Assembly: GCF_963678635.1 (NCBI RefSeq)
Contig: NC_087062.1
Coordinates: 34,321,651 to 34,385,650, forward strand
Origin: Symsagittifera roscoffensis
Taxonomy: Eukaryota; Xenacoelomorpha; Acoela; Convolutidae
Length of the DNA stretch: 64,000 nucleotides
Direction: 5' to 3'
The translations under genes and the position numbers were made by a program. The notes beneath the pieces are model-generated. The model worked only from the letters and a program-made list of their open reading frames with translations. It ran no database searches and was not told where the DNA came from. Positions 14,601 to 22,809 of this stretch are shown in pieces (the first letter of the stretch is position 1; every line of letters begins with the position of its first letter).

Positions 14601-17600
14601 AAAGTTCCGATACACATTCAGGAGAGAGTCGCGGGTGAAATCAAGACTTTAGTGGAGAATGGTCACATTTAGAAACTGGATAAGTGTACGACTGATCATT
14701 TTTTTGCACACATTGTGTTGACTGCTAAGAAGGATACATGCTTCAATTGAACTCGCTCTTAAGGCCAAACCGATGAATGCACAAATCTAGAAAAATAACT
14801 ACCAGATGCCGAATATGCACGAACTTAATGATTCTGTGGCTCAAGTCATTACCAAAGATGTTCCTGGGGAAGTTTGGTTCACCTGATTGGACTTGAAGTA
14901 CGCTTTTAGTCAGTTGCCTTTGTCGTCAGTTACTAGTAGTCATTGCAACTTTAACATTTTGTGTGGCAAAGCAACGGGGACGTACAGATTTAAAACTGGA
15001 TTTTACGGCTTAACCGATATGCCAACCGAGTTCCGGAAGGCAATGGACTGTACCTTACATGGCTTAGGGTGTCATTTGTTATATGGGCGACATCCTGGTG
15101 GTCACGAAAGGAGATGTTGAAGGCCACAATGTGCTTGTAGAGGCGGTGATGAAAAGACTCGACACTGAGGCTGGGCTCTGAAATTCAGTAAGTGTGAGTT
15201 TTCGGTTAATCAGTTAACTTGGTTGGGTTACGAAATCAATGAGGAAGCTTACTCTCCTAAATTTTCGAAAATTGAAGCAATTCAATCACTCAAGCCTCCG
15301 AAATCGTTAAAGCAGTTACGTTCGTTTATGGGTACACTGAATCATTTGCAACGGTTTGTCCCTGATCTACACATCCACACAGTGCATTTTCGGCCATCGC
15401 TAAAATCTTGTAATAGCCAGTCCTTCATGTGGGGGGAGGAACAAGAATTTGCATTTAAGAATATCATTAATCTGATTGCTAAAATTCCCAGTCTCTTTCA
15501 TTATAACTCTTCTTAAGAAATCCCGAATTAAATGCGATGCTAGTCGTAATGGATTAGGCGCTGGCCTCGAGCAAGAAATCGAACCTGATGTTTGGGCACC
15601 ATTTGTTTTCGCTTCACGGTTCCTTAATAATGCAGAAGGGAAGTACAGTACAAATGAATTAGAACTGTTGGCAATCGTTTGGGCCTGCGAGCATTTTCGA
15701 ACATACTTATTAGGAAATCGTTCGAAAACCAAATACTAGCTGACCATAAAGCTATAATCTGCACTTCAAATGAAAACTATAATAACAAGTCATATCAGTC
15801 TTGTCTGTCTAGATGGGCTGATAGGTTGTTACCTTTCGATTTTAAAGTCATACATGTTCCTGGGGTTTTGTTAGGCATTGTCGATTACTTGTCATGTTAT
15901 TCTACTTTTCCTGCTCCTCAACCTTCTCAATACGATGAACTTTTTGTAGTTAAATCTATTGAGGCTTTTAATAAAGCTGTAAATTTTATCAATTCCGCTG
16001 GTTTATCAGAGCGGAGGGTTAGATCTCGACCTCAAGAGGGCGTCGCATCTGTAATGAGGGATTGCTACATTCCGCCAGTTTATCGTCATTTTCCGGTAGG
16101 GGGCGTTGATAAAATTACTCAGCGGCTTAACCAATCAAATCGCCTTATGCAAATTTGCCAATCTAATTCCTCATCGATAGAGGGCGATGAGTTATGCTCT
16201 GTTCGAGCTGACCATTCAAATACCAGTATGCTAATTAAAACTCGAAATCACGAAACTCTCGCTCAAGAGCATTGTCTCAGACCTGAAACTTCACAAAACA
16301 GTTCTCAATTCATGCTATCTCTACAAATTTCAAAAAATTTAAGTCATATCTTTTTATGATGAATTAAACGCAACCGCCTGTTAACGATATGAATGATTCT
16401 AATAATATTCTTTCTAATGTCTCTAATCACTCAAATACTATACTCAATTCGACGGCCGAACAGACAGATTTGTTAACTTTTGTGGAAAATTTTCCCATCA
16501 ATTCACCTCTCGTCCGAAAACTTCTCTCGTCCAAGCCCTCGCCCCCGCTACAATCTCGCCAGATAGGTAGGGTGTCCGGAATTGATCAGATTCGCCAGCA
16601 CAACAGTACAAGAGAGCGGGGCGCTAGAACCCGGTTGGTTGCTGCACGGATCAACTCTCGAAAGGAAGTGCATGCTCAGTTGTTGGAAGCGATGCGGAGG
16701 TGCCGTTTGTCCAAACCAGGGAGGTTACAAGCAGCCTCTAAGCTTGGAGTCTTCGCCGTCAACGGAGGTAAACCGGTGCTCTCTATATCTAAAAAGGACA
16801 TAGTGGGCTTACCGGACCTCTTTAATGCGGATCTTCTGGCGGAGTTAACAGAGGAAGATAGGTTTCTTGGTCCTATGAAGCGTGCCATTATAAACAAAGA
16901 TGCTACTACATTTAACAAAATAGGACCATACATGGCCCAGTTCTGGACTAAAGCTGCGGTGGTCAACGAATGTGTGATACTAGGCAACGAACTCGCAATC
17001 CCGGAGCCCTTGAGGAAGGATGTTCTTGCCAGGCTGCATCGCTCTCAACTGGGCCAGGAGGCGATGATATAGGCCTCGGAATACATTTGGTGGCCATTTC
17101 TAAATCGACAAATTGTTGATACCTGCAAGAAGTGCCGCGATTGCCCGTTGTTTGGTAAAAAATTTTAACCTACGAAGACATTTAACACGGCGCACTCTCT
17201 TCCTAAGTTGTCGGGTTCTAATCAACAACTTCAGTTAGATTTTGCTGGTCCTATCTTGGATGAAAAGGGCAATAAGATCTTTCATCTAGTTGCTATTGAC
17301 CGCTTTTCTAAGTTTCCTTCTGTTCTTATCACGGAAACAACGGGAGCCAAAAAAGTCGTTAAATTCCTTGATTCTTATATAGGTATCCGTGGCTTGCCGC
17401 AATCGAATAGGATTGATCATGGGTCTAGGTTTAAGAATGATTTAGTGAAACATAATTGTGCTAGAAGAGGCATCGTTCATATTTTCTCCCCAGTTGGAGA
17501 TCATCGAGGTAGTGGTTTGGTTGAGCGTTCGATACAAACGATTAAACGTAAATTGGGTACAGGAAAACTTGATGCTAGTTTTAATAACTTGAAATCAACG

Positions 17601-20169
17601 GTTCAACAAATTGTTGACGATATACGTAAAAGCAAATACGCAGTGCTTAAAAAAATTGCCTTTCGAGCTTCATTTTGAAGAAAACCGAACACTGAGTGGT
17701 CTCAAGCGTTTTATAATGTTATTTAACATGCTACTTGAGCTCAAGGACTTGAACGTAACCTCCTAACGTAGGATGAGATTGCCAGTCAAGATTACAGCAG
17801 GGATTGTGCCAAAGTGGTTCCGAGAGGCAGCGCTAGTCCTACTATTACTCCCCGCTTCAAGCCGATGTTCTCGTTGGATCGCAACATCACTGATAGTGAG
17901 CCCTACAAGGCTTAAGCGGATCTTGCGCGGGCAGCCAATACGTGGTCCCTGTGTAAAAGAAACTTTCAAGCTGAAAGCGGCAAGCTGGTACTCAAGGAGT
18001 TGTCTAGTCGGCCTCACCCGAAATACTTTGAGATTTTATGAACATGTGACCAGCCCGACGCCCCCGGCACTTCCTAATAGTCAACGGAAAAATCCCACTC
18101 AGCAGGCTCGTCGTCCTACCAAAACAATTAAATTGGAAAAACTTCTTTTGAATGATCCTAAGCGGGTTAAATTCTTTAGAAAAATCATTGTTAGACAATC
18201 GGGAAAACTTTTATTTAAAACCGCGAAGTTCAAGATTACTCATAACGGATCATACCTACGTCACTGATAAAGGGAAATCTATCGGAAAAATCATATTTGC
18301 CTTAAGCCAAACTGTCGTAATGACATTTCAGTTGGCCAAAACACATGAGGTGATCGTCTACCTGCCTCGACATCTGCTAGTGTTGTCAAGAGGGCTGCTC
18401 CCAGGTCCCAACCGATGATGATAGAACAACGGCCAAATAACCCGATCTTGTCTGACCCGATAGTGGTCGACCTGACTGTGGGTTCTTCTAGTGAAGGTTC
18501 TTCTGGGTCTAGCAACCCTCAGGTGGTTCGAGAATCTACTCCTGTCACAGAGCGAGCTTAGACTTCTTCGGATTCGCCGCCGGTCAAATTTTTCAAGCCT
18601 TCGGCATCACTTACTCAGCTGCATAGCACAACGTTACCACCTACTACGACAGTCCCTACTACTACTTCGGCGCCCAGTTCATCAGAGGCCCAACTAACTA
18701 GCTCTTGCGCGCAGGACACCGTAAAAGTGTCTTCAACGTCATTTCTACTAAGAGAGGCTCAAATGCGAACCACTCTGGATGATGGTTCTGAATTACGAAA
18801 CTCATACCCTTCGTTATCCCTTCCTGCCCAACCAGTCACGGGAGATTCGGAGGCGACTCGTTCCTCCTCGCGCACCCAAAAACCCACCCGTTTCTTCGGC
18901 GATCCATTGCGCCACTCGGTAAAACTTGAGGAGGACCATCTTGGTCAATTGAAGGATCAGGGTTCAGTAACACCGGTTGTTTCGTCTCCATGTAAGCAAC
19001 TTATTAGGGATCGTCCTCATATTACTGTACCGGATGTGCCTTCTCATTCCTTCGCGGATATTAAGAAAACTATCTATTGATTGACTACAAACGTCCATAA
19101 AACTTTCGAAAACTTCCATAAACTCTTGCATTCAGTCCATTTTTTCGTTTTCAGAGTCACTCAGCCTTAGACTGTAATAGGCGTGCTTTTAAATTTGTGC
19201 TTATCTTTGTGTCTCTTATTTTCCTTTCCTCTAAATTTTGTCATGATATATTTTCTTACGCGGGGAATGTCACGAGGTGACCTTCGGTACCTCGTTCCTA
19301 ACGTGGTATTTTTGCAGTATCTCTGCAGTTTGTGATGTTATTAACCTTTGGTCAAGGTCAGAGGAGGCATATATTGAGTGCCGCGTTGAACGTGTTTACT
19401 CTCTAGTTTATCTTCATCGATGTTAGATGTTGTCATTTTCCTTTATAGAAATCTCTGTCGAAAGACTATGTTATTCAAGTTAAATTGATTCCGTGCATCT
19501 GAATTAACTATTCCTTGTAACCAACCATCTAACTAAGAACAAATTTAGTTTTCACTTTACAACCAAGTTTTTGAGTTCGTATTTCTCGGCAAATGTCAGA
19601 CCCCGAACCACCCTTGCGCCCTGACTTGTTATATGTTGTTGTTTTCTTTGAGGTAGTCAAAATTGGCTAAAAAAACAGACCCTGCGCCATAGTTTTTTCC
19701 AGTTACTTTCTCTAACATGGTCCGAATAATCTGATTCTATGTGGCTGCTAACTTTTTTATTTGAATTTTCGAAATTCCGCTCTTAGGTTTTTTTAAATAA
19801 AGTTCTTTGTAATTTCTATCGTAATTGTGTTTGAAATGAAGTCCATCAAATGCAATGGGTTTTTAGGAACTGCTGGACAAGAGAAAAGCTTTGTCGAAGT
19901 CATTCAGGGACATAATGGACAAACTCAGGGACAAACTGGAGTCAGTGAAGAAGTTGATGGAGGCGGAAAAGACATTCGAAGACATAGACGGAAACGAACA
20001 GCCTGAATTAGACGAAGAGGTCGTGCATTACGTAGTCAGCCAGCAAGTGATCGTGTGTGACGATACTTCTAATAGTACAGGTAAGCATAGTGGACAGTCG
20101 GCCGATTCCACCACCAACAAACTCACCAACGGAACATCCTCATCTGCTGCAGTCGCCGTAGCGGATTAG
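2546..20169 (+). CDS. EIF3B: Eukaryotic translation initiation factor 3 subunit B (eIF3b), 3' seven coding exons; 5' part outside window
   Basis: eIF3b is a scaffold subunit of the cytoplasmic eIF3 complex on the 40S ribosome. Coding exons are 2546-2689, 4275-4625, 5864-6206, 6402-6603, 10405-10564, 11019-11222 and 19867-20169. All introns are GT-AG, phases agree (0,0,1,2,0,0), and 568 residues plus stop are visible. Diagnostic stretches are beta-propeller blades with WSP/WDPSGRY-type turns (VLWSPRGAYLAS, FEWSPSGNYF, LEWDPSGRY), the TFQGR...WRPRPP segment, and the SQSKTSK helix before the C-terminal eIF3i/g-binding tail. Human eIF3b has about 814 residues, so roughly the first third (RRM and first blades) lies upstream of the window. 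The C-terminus after residue about 530 is a Ser/Thr/Asn-rich tail unlike the vertebrate end. The last intron (8.6 kb) holds a whole LTR retrotransposon in the same orientation. Confidence 0.95.
2951..4252. mobile_element. Foldback (long inverted repeat) element, copy 1, split by a nested insertion
   Basis: The outer ends are AGTGCTGATTTA at left and its complement (TAAATCAGCACT) at right. The two arms, about 3585-3880 and 3965-4252, are inverted copies around an 85-base spacer; for example AAAAATGGGTCATTTTGGC in the left arm has its diverged complement at about 4070-4090 in the right. A second copy with the same arms lies at 51568-52298. A separate 614-bp element is inserted near the left end. 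The right end is only 22 bases from the eIF3b acceptor at 4274. Confidence 0.75.
2963..3576 (-). mobile_element. Nested TIR element with ends GGATCAATTGAGCAATC, copy 1
   Basis: The left end GGATCAATTGAGCAATC is exactly complementary to the right end GATTGCTCAATTGATCC. It is flanked by perfect 8-bp direct repeats CTGATTTA (2955-2962 and 3577-3584), a target-site duplication inside the foldback element. Sub-terminal copies of TTGAGCTATCTCCCC and homopolymer tracts (C14 at 3511-3524, G13 at 3548-3560) lie near the right end. A related copy in the opposite orientation is at 25385-26024. No transposase is encoded. The 8-bp TSD is compatible with hAT, but the TIR does not match the hAT MITEs in this window. 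Confidence 0.8.
4275..4625 (+). CDS. EIF3B: eIF3b coding exon (visible residues 49-165)
   Basis: 117 codons, phase 0 at both ends; acceptor aaattttag, donor gttaga. It encodes two propeller blades: NWTEATVLWSPRGAYLAS, then GAALWG, FSPCETYLIT, FFKWSHDEKYVA and the blade end LQVYETP, all close to eIF3b family positions. The frame stays open past the donor to 4820, but that part is intron and is not homologous. Confidence 0.93.
4683..4940 (-). mobile_element. Small element with GC-rich core and inverted terminal repeat arrays (ACAACTCGCAAGAAAA type)
   Basis: The left end begins GGGTACCGCGG and continues with three copies of an approximately 17-base unit around CAACTCGCAA. The right end carries inverted copies (TTGCGAGTTGTCTTTT, then TGCGAGTTGCCTTTTC). 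The GC-rich core of about 100 bp (4780-4885) matches, in opposite orientation, the core of another element at 53170-53290, whose terminal arrays are a different motif. It sits in eIF3b intron 4626-5863. No protein is encoded. Confidence 0.6.
4941..5863. other. Remainder of eIF3b intron
   Basis: AT-rich intron sequence with no coding frame that has splice support and no repeat recognised elsewhere in the window. Frames over it are short and lack family resemblance. Confidence 0.5.
5864..6206 (+). CDS. EIF3B: eIF3b coding exon (visible residues 166-279)
   Basis: Acceptor ctgttttag, donor ggtatg, leaving phase 1. It starts TFGLLDKQSFKIPGIQSFEW, the counterpart of the MGLLDKKSLKI..W blade of eIF3b, and ends VFAFGAKEIPVDLQEIK, the counterpart of the REKQVPVDVVEMKE turn. 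Cys content is high (CC at visible residues about 244-245). Confidence 0.93.
6402..6603 (+). CDS. EIF3B: eIF3b coding exon (visible residues 280-346)
   Basis: Follows a short 195-bp intron; it completes the phase-1 codon and leaves phase 2 before donor gtaagt. Family landmarks are PIQQFAWEPTDTARFIALVG and NFVAFSSIGRYAVLAVL, matching the FAWEPNGSKFAVLHG and FWSPQGQFVVLAGL blades of vertebrate eIF3b. Confidence 0.92.
6604..7369. other. eIF3b intron sequence left of the MULE relic
   Basis: AT-rich, no exon. The part from about 7130 to 7370 may still belong to the transposon relic, as minus-strand frames continue there, but no motif is recognisable. Confidence 0.4.
7370..8500 (-). pseudogene. 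Decayed Mutator-like (MULE) transposase
   Basis: On the minus strand, reading from about 8500 to 7370 across several frames, pieces match the MULE transposase pattern found in animals. These are a FHQ/Y..-type segment near 8240-8050, INALLPNRAHDTYDKLF (about 8020-7965), a helix like GFTRSYHDDDECRLKV (about 7730), DYSEDTDIG (about 7590-7560), IANWNVFNR and then EPRTNNAVEASNGKF (7525-7435). PRTNN-VE is the hallmark near the third catalytic residue of this family. Stops and frameshifts interrupt it, including between the WNV and PRTNN blocks. It lies in the eIF3b intron 6604-10404, antisense to the gene. No TIRs were identified. Confidence 0.65.
8501..10404. other. eIF3b intron sequence right of the MULE relic
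   Basis: AT-rich intron DNA; short frames at 9856-10098 and 10159-10350 are T-rich and hydrophobic, without family resemblance. The 3' end carries a long pyrimidine tract before the acceptor at 10403-10404. Confidence 0.4.
10405..10564 (+). CDS. EIF3B: eIF3b coding exon (visible residues 347-400)
   Basis: Acceptor cgttttcag, donor gtcagt; the first base completes the phase-2 codon and the exon ends in phase 0. GTLEFLDI and KAEHYGMYGLEWDPSGRY align with GALAFVDT and AEHYMASDVEWDPTGRY of eIF3b. The splice end after CLFTK was chosen because it gives an in-frame join to HDNHVEIFTFQGR in the next exon. Confidence 0.9.
10840..10930 (-). repeat. tRNA-derived SINE fragment (strong tRNA-like head)
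   Basis: On the minus strand an A-box-like GTTGGTGAAGTGGTAACG is followed by GCCTCTCAATCGAAAGGTC and a B-box-like GGATGTTCGAGGCCC. This is the best tRNA-like block in the window, and its CTCAATCGA-AGGTCG middle is typical of tRNA-related SINE heads of marine invertebrates. It lies antisense in the 454-bp eIF3b intron between two exons. The acceptor stem does not close over seven pairs, so it is not called a tRNA gene. Confidence 0.5.
11019..11222 (+). CDS. EIF3B: eIF3b coding exon (visible residues 401-468)
   Basis: 68 codons, phase 0 at both ends; acceptor tatttaag, donor gtgagc. It carries the last propeller strand (FTFQGRRLQ), the very conserved WRPRPP motif, and the start of the charged C-terminal helix (EIKKNFKKYQNKFETQDKMS, then QSKTSK). 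Confidence 0.94.
11630..12250 (+). repeat. Composite repeat with two tRNA-like B boxes and the TCGCAAG module
   Basis: Order seen: AGCAAGGGTATTGCAACCGG...TTCCCGTAAACAA (11637-11685); a tRNA-like stretch with GTGGTTCGAATCCGGCC (11791-11807); a second with GAGTTCGATTCCAGTCGGGA (11960-11979); then the GTATCGCAAG module (about 12155). The same order (CCCGTAAACAA, then TTTGAAGCCCGGTCGGG-type box, then CGACTTAG-type stretch) recurs at 21640-22560. This suggests one composite SINE-like family. Confidence 0.5.
12556..12888 (+). repeat. 5' LTR of the Ty3/gypsy element
   Basis: 333 bp, TG...CA ends, paired with the 3' LTR over its full length. It contains a short inverted stretch GGTGACATTCGGTACC near its start and GCAGTATCTCTGCAG, and a TATAAA match (about 12733) that could be a promoter. 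Confidence 0.9.
12889..14040 (+). pseudogene. Decayed gag region with two CCHC-type zinc knuckles
   Basis: The frame is broken several times. At 13795-13905 two nucleocapsid knuckles can be read: CYFCGNPFSLDHTKSC, then, after an in-frame stop, CYLCKKSGHFAKCC (the first Cys just precedes or is lost at the stop; the YLCKKSGHFAKC core is clear). The spacing C-x2-C-x4-H-x4-C fits the second. Upstream text has capsid-like length but no recognised motif. Confidence 0.7.
14059..15520 (+). pseudogene. Decayed protease/reverse transcriptase region of pol
   Basis: Pieces in different frames carry RT blocks: PIHIQERVAGEIKTLVENG (14606-14670), DLKYAFSQLPL (about 14890), FKTGFYGLTDMPTEFRKAMD (15000-15050), and a YMGDILV block at about 15080-15100. 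That block is the active-site motif with its first Asp replaced by Gly. KLRSFMGTLNH-type connection sequence follows near 15310-15350. Stops lie at 14670, 14886 and 15180. The protease is not clearly recognisable. Confidence 0.8.
15521..15900 (+). pseudogene. RNase H region of pol, frameshifted
   Basis: KCDASRNGLGAGLEQE (about 15525-15575), YSTNELELLAIVWACEHFR (about 15645-15705) and, after a frame change, LADHKAIICTS (15736-15770) and SRWADRLLPFDF (15810-15845) follow the Ty3-type RNase H order, with the DAS, E-L and DHK-A positions visible. Confidence 0.8.
16389..17700 (+). pseudogene. Integrase region of pol, interrupted
   Basis: The zinc-binding part reads LHRSQLGQEAM (17035-17070; the second His is changed), then, after a stop at 17070, WWPFLNRQIVDTCKKCRDC with the two Cys. 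The catalytic core from 17208 has LDFAGP (first Asp), RIDHGSRF (second Asp) and GSGLVERSIQTIKR (Glu), i.e. a complete D,D-35-E arrangement in one open frame of 156 codons. The 5' half of this interval (16389-17030) is a long open frame linking RNase H and integrase. Confidence 0.82.
17701..19267 (+). pseudogene. 3' region of the retrotransposon, low-complexity tail frames
   Basis: After the integrase core, frames are broken and rich in Pro, Ser and Thr. The frame 18727-19080 has SSSRTQKPTRFFGDPLRHSV, which resembles the basic C-terminal tail of animal Ty3/gypsy polyproteins. No envelope-like membrane protein was seen. A purine run GCGGGGAA just before the 3' LTR is the likely polypurine tract. 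Confidence 0.55.
19268..19598 (+). repeat. 3' LTR of the Ty3/gypsy element
   Basis: 331 bp, aligned end to end with the 5' LTR with about 20 substitutions and one 2-3 base gap (near 19465). It is followed directly by the GACCC target repeat. Confidence 0.9.
19867..20169 (+). CDS. EIF3B: eIF3b terminal coding exon (visible residues 469-568) and stop
   Basis: Acceptor ggtttttag; 100 codons then TAG. It starts ELLDKRKALSKSFRDIMDKL, the counterpart of ELVERRRTMMEDFRKYRKM, followed by an acidic stretch (DIDGNEQPELDEEVV) like the vertebrate acidic end. A Ser/Thr/Asn-rich tail follows that has no vertebrate counterpart. It is separated from the previous exon by an 8.6-kb intron filled with transposons. 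Confidence 0.9.
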   Translation, partial: ELLDKRKALSKSFRDIMDKLRDKLESVKKLMEAEKTFEDIDGNEQPELDEEVVHYVVSQQVIVCDDTSNSTGKHSGQSADSTTNKLTNGTSSSAAVAVAD

Positions 20170-20302
20170 TCGACTCCCTGCTTTTGAGATTTGACCATTG
20201 TAACTATAAAAAACATCTCGACAAAACACCACCAAGAACAACAAATATTAATACAAGGCGAAGAAAAGATCAAAACGACTGAGAAAAAAGACTTGCTAAC
20301 TA

Positions 20303-20308
20303 AATAAA
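20303..20308 (+). terminator. Candidate polyadenylation signal of eIF3b
   Basis: AATAAA lies 134 bases after the eIF3b stop codon, in AT-rich sequence with no other gene nearby. It is a hexamer match only; the cleavage site is not seen. Confidence 0.55.
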
Positions 20309-20309
20309 C

Positions 20310-21636
20310 TGTATTTGGTATAATTAAATATTATAAGCCTGCTTCTGACATACTTTTTAAATGATCATTATGTGTTAGTTTGGGCTGTTTTTGTGTTTCT
20401 CTTTGCTTGCTAAATTATGGGACTATCTTTTAGTAAAGAACAACCCCATTTCACGATTCTATTGATGATTATAAAGCGAACATTTTTTCAAAGGCTCTTC
20501 AATAACAAGAGTAGATTGTGTTGCAACACGGAACTTTCGAATTGCTACATTGCAATTAACGATGCTTTGCTGTTTGTGCATTTCTCTATGCATTTTCCAG
20601 TACCCTACAGGGACCTACCAAAGTTGTTTGGGTAATCACACATGCTTGCACAATGAATTGAATCAAGTTTTGAATCTTTGCTGTTCGGAGGGGCTAGTCT
20701 GATCTATTTTGAAATGCTGTTTACTTGAACTAATAATAATAATATTTGACTACTTTTCATACTCTTTTTCAAAATGTCGTCGCTACAATAAGTTACAATT
20801 AAACACTTGTAAATTTTTACAGTGTGAGAACTATTATTCCAGATATTATCGAGTTTGGCATGGAATGTTTCACTCAAATGAATTCATGGAATTGAATAAT
20901 AATTTTCACATTTGACTGGAAACCTAACTTAAACGTTGAATGCTGTTTTTGGAGTCATATTTTAGTCAATCATTGTTGGTAAATTTTTAAGTTTAATCTA
21001 ATTAATTTGCCTTCGCATTCTTGTGAGCATTGGCATTGAGGCTCTTTGAGTTGTTTTTCCAATTCATGCTGACAAGTCAGTGACTCTGCTATGCTTATTG
21101 ACAAATTTGGTATCGCCTGTTTAACATACAATCTTGTACAATAGCTATTTACTGCAGCTATTCACTGATGTTGAATTCGAACCAGATTTGTTTTACTTTT
21201 TTAGCCAACTTGACTTTTGTCAGTGTACAAAAGCAGCTTGATACGAAGGCACACTATATCAAAGAAGTCTTACACTATACCAAGAAAATCTTGTTTTTTT
21301 TTAGAATTATGGTGCAAAATCTGAGATTGAGGGCTCCCCTTCATAAGTGCATAAGCAATTTTTTCCAATTTTGATAAGGAACACACTATGGACTTACAAA
21401 TTATTTGACCTTTTGACAGATTTTTGGACTGTTCAAATTCCCAAAAACGACTGTGCCAAATCTGAAAAAACAATCAAAATGAGATGTTTCAATCTTCTCT
21501 CTCAAAGCGTGTTTTCACGAATAAAAATTAACTATAGACAAGATAAACGTGCAGATTTTTTCCATCAGTACATTCTTGATTTTATCAAACAGGTACCTCC
21601 TGTATTAGCTGCCCCCTAGTGTTTAACTATTGTTAG
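20310..21636. other. Intergenic sequence after eIF3b
   Basis: AT-rich. Short frames are present, none with a family match, splice support or repeated copies in the window. Confidence 0.4.
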
Positions 21637-22560
21637 GCGGCTATGGCGCAGATAATAGGACGTTTTACTTTGAAGCTCGTTGAGGAGGTTTCAATTCCGA
21701 CATTCAATTGCCAGATCACGTGCCTTATTATCGGGAACTAGATTTTTTCCCGTAAACAACCTTTCTTGAAAATCTTGCTTGCTTTTCTTAATTGCTTTTT
21801 TCTTAAATCTTAAACATTTCTATGTTCGTTCCCTTTTAGTCCCGAGGTAGCGCCGTCGCCTTTGCACCCAAAAATCAAGAATTTGAAGCCCGGTCGGGCC
21901 TTGTTTTTGTTTCAATTGTAAAATTTTTCGCAGTAAAAATTGGTGTCGACTTTCGTTTGTCTGCTCAATTATTATCGACTTAGATGCCGCATCAGAGGTT
22001 TTGTTAGTGCTGTAAGCAATTTTCCTTATAGTTGCAAGAGCAAGTGTTGTTCTAAAAAGTTTTTCATGAAATTAGTTTTGTTTCGGCTCAGTTTTGTTTC
22101 GGCTCAAAAAATTTTTTCTGCTGTTTTTTCCGGCTACTTTTGTTTCGGCTCAATTTTTCCGGCTAACAAGGTCTACTCACAAGTTGTCAAAATTGTTGTC
22201 TTTTTACAAAATTTTCCTGTGCTGTGAGCGAATTTGTTGTGATTGCAAGTGCAGGTGTTGTTCATTGGGGTTTCAAGAGTTACTTAAAAATTGAACGAAT
22301 TTTTTTATAAATTATTATTTTTTCGACTCAACTTGAGTCTTCTCAAAAATTTTTGGCTCTGTTTCCTCTTCGTAAGTTTTTTTTTCATTGCTAGTCTAAT
22401 ATTCAAATGTCAGAATTATTTGACTGGAAAAATTTTTACCGAGTCATACGGAATTTTAAATTTTGTTTGAACTTTGTCTTTTGTGTGCTTATGTTTTAAT
22501 ATTTGTGTTGCATGGCAGGTGATGCCGAGCTCGTCTTGGCTTCTGTGTGCAAATTTGTTT
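21637..22560 (+). repeat. Second copy of the composite tRNA-like/T-rich repeat
   Basis: GGCTATGGCGCAGATAATAG (about 21641) and GAGGTTTCAATTCCGAC (about 21685) resemble A and B boxes. TTATCGGGAACTAGA...CCCGTAAACAA follows (21725-21760), then a second tRNA-like stretch with GAGGTAGCGCCGTCGCC (21844) and GAAGCCCGGTCGGG (21884). TTCGGCTCA is repeated five times around 22083-22155. The module of the TCGCAAG type is at 22505-22548. Confidence 0.5.
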
Positions 22561-22809
22561 CAAATTTAAAATAATGCTACCGGTTTGAAATGGTTTTCAC
22601 AAAAGTTTTTTAGGAAAAATAGTTTCTGATGCTCGGTTATCTCTTGTAGCTCTTTTATCTCTCAAAGCAAGTCAAAATCAGCAGTTGAGCAGAATCTGTA
22701 AACGAATTGCGACTGCACTTTTTATGATAGAACTGCTTTGATGTTTTTTTTGCTGAAGTTTGCGTAGTCCATGAAATATTTTTCTGAAGTTTCAGTTACT
22801 TTCGTTGTG

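Larger units (their letters stand above)
12551..19603 (+). mobile_element. Ty3/gypsy LTR retrotransposon, full length but inactivated
   Basis: The element spans 12556-19598 between 5-bp direct repeats GACCC (12551-12555 and 19599-19603). LTRs of 333 and 331 bp start TGTCA and end TGTCA; by eye they differ at about 20 positions (roughly 6%), so the insertion is not recent. The internal order is gag zinc knuckles, reverse transcriptase, RNase H, then integrase, which defines the Ty3/gypsy (Metaviridae) type. Many stops and frameshifts break every frame. It sits in the last eIF3b intron, same orientation as the gene. A standard TGG-type primer-binding site is not seen after the left LTR (TGACGCAGTCAG follows). 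Confidence 0.93.

Noticed and set aside
22083-22294. Hydrophobic ORFs (RLKKFFLLFFPATFVSA type) as a membrane protein
   Set aside because: T-rich low-complexity DNA gives Phe/Leu-rich frames by chance; the DNA is a repeat with TTCGGCTCA copies.
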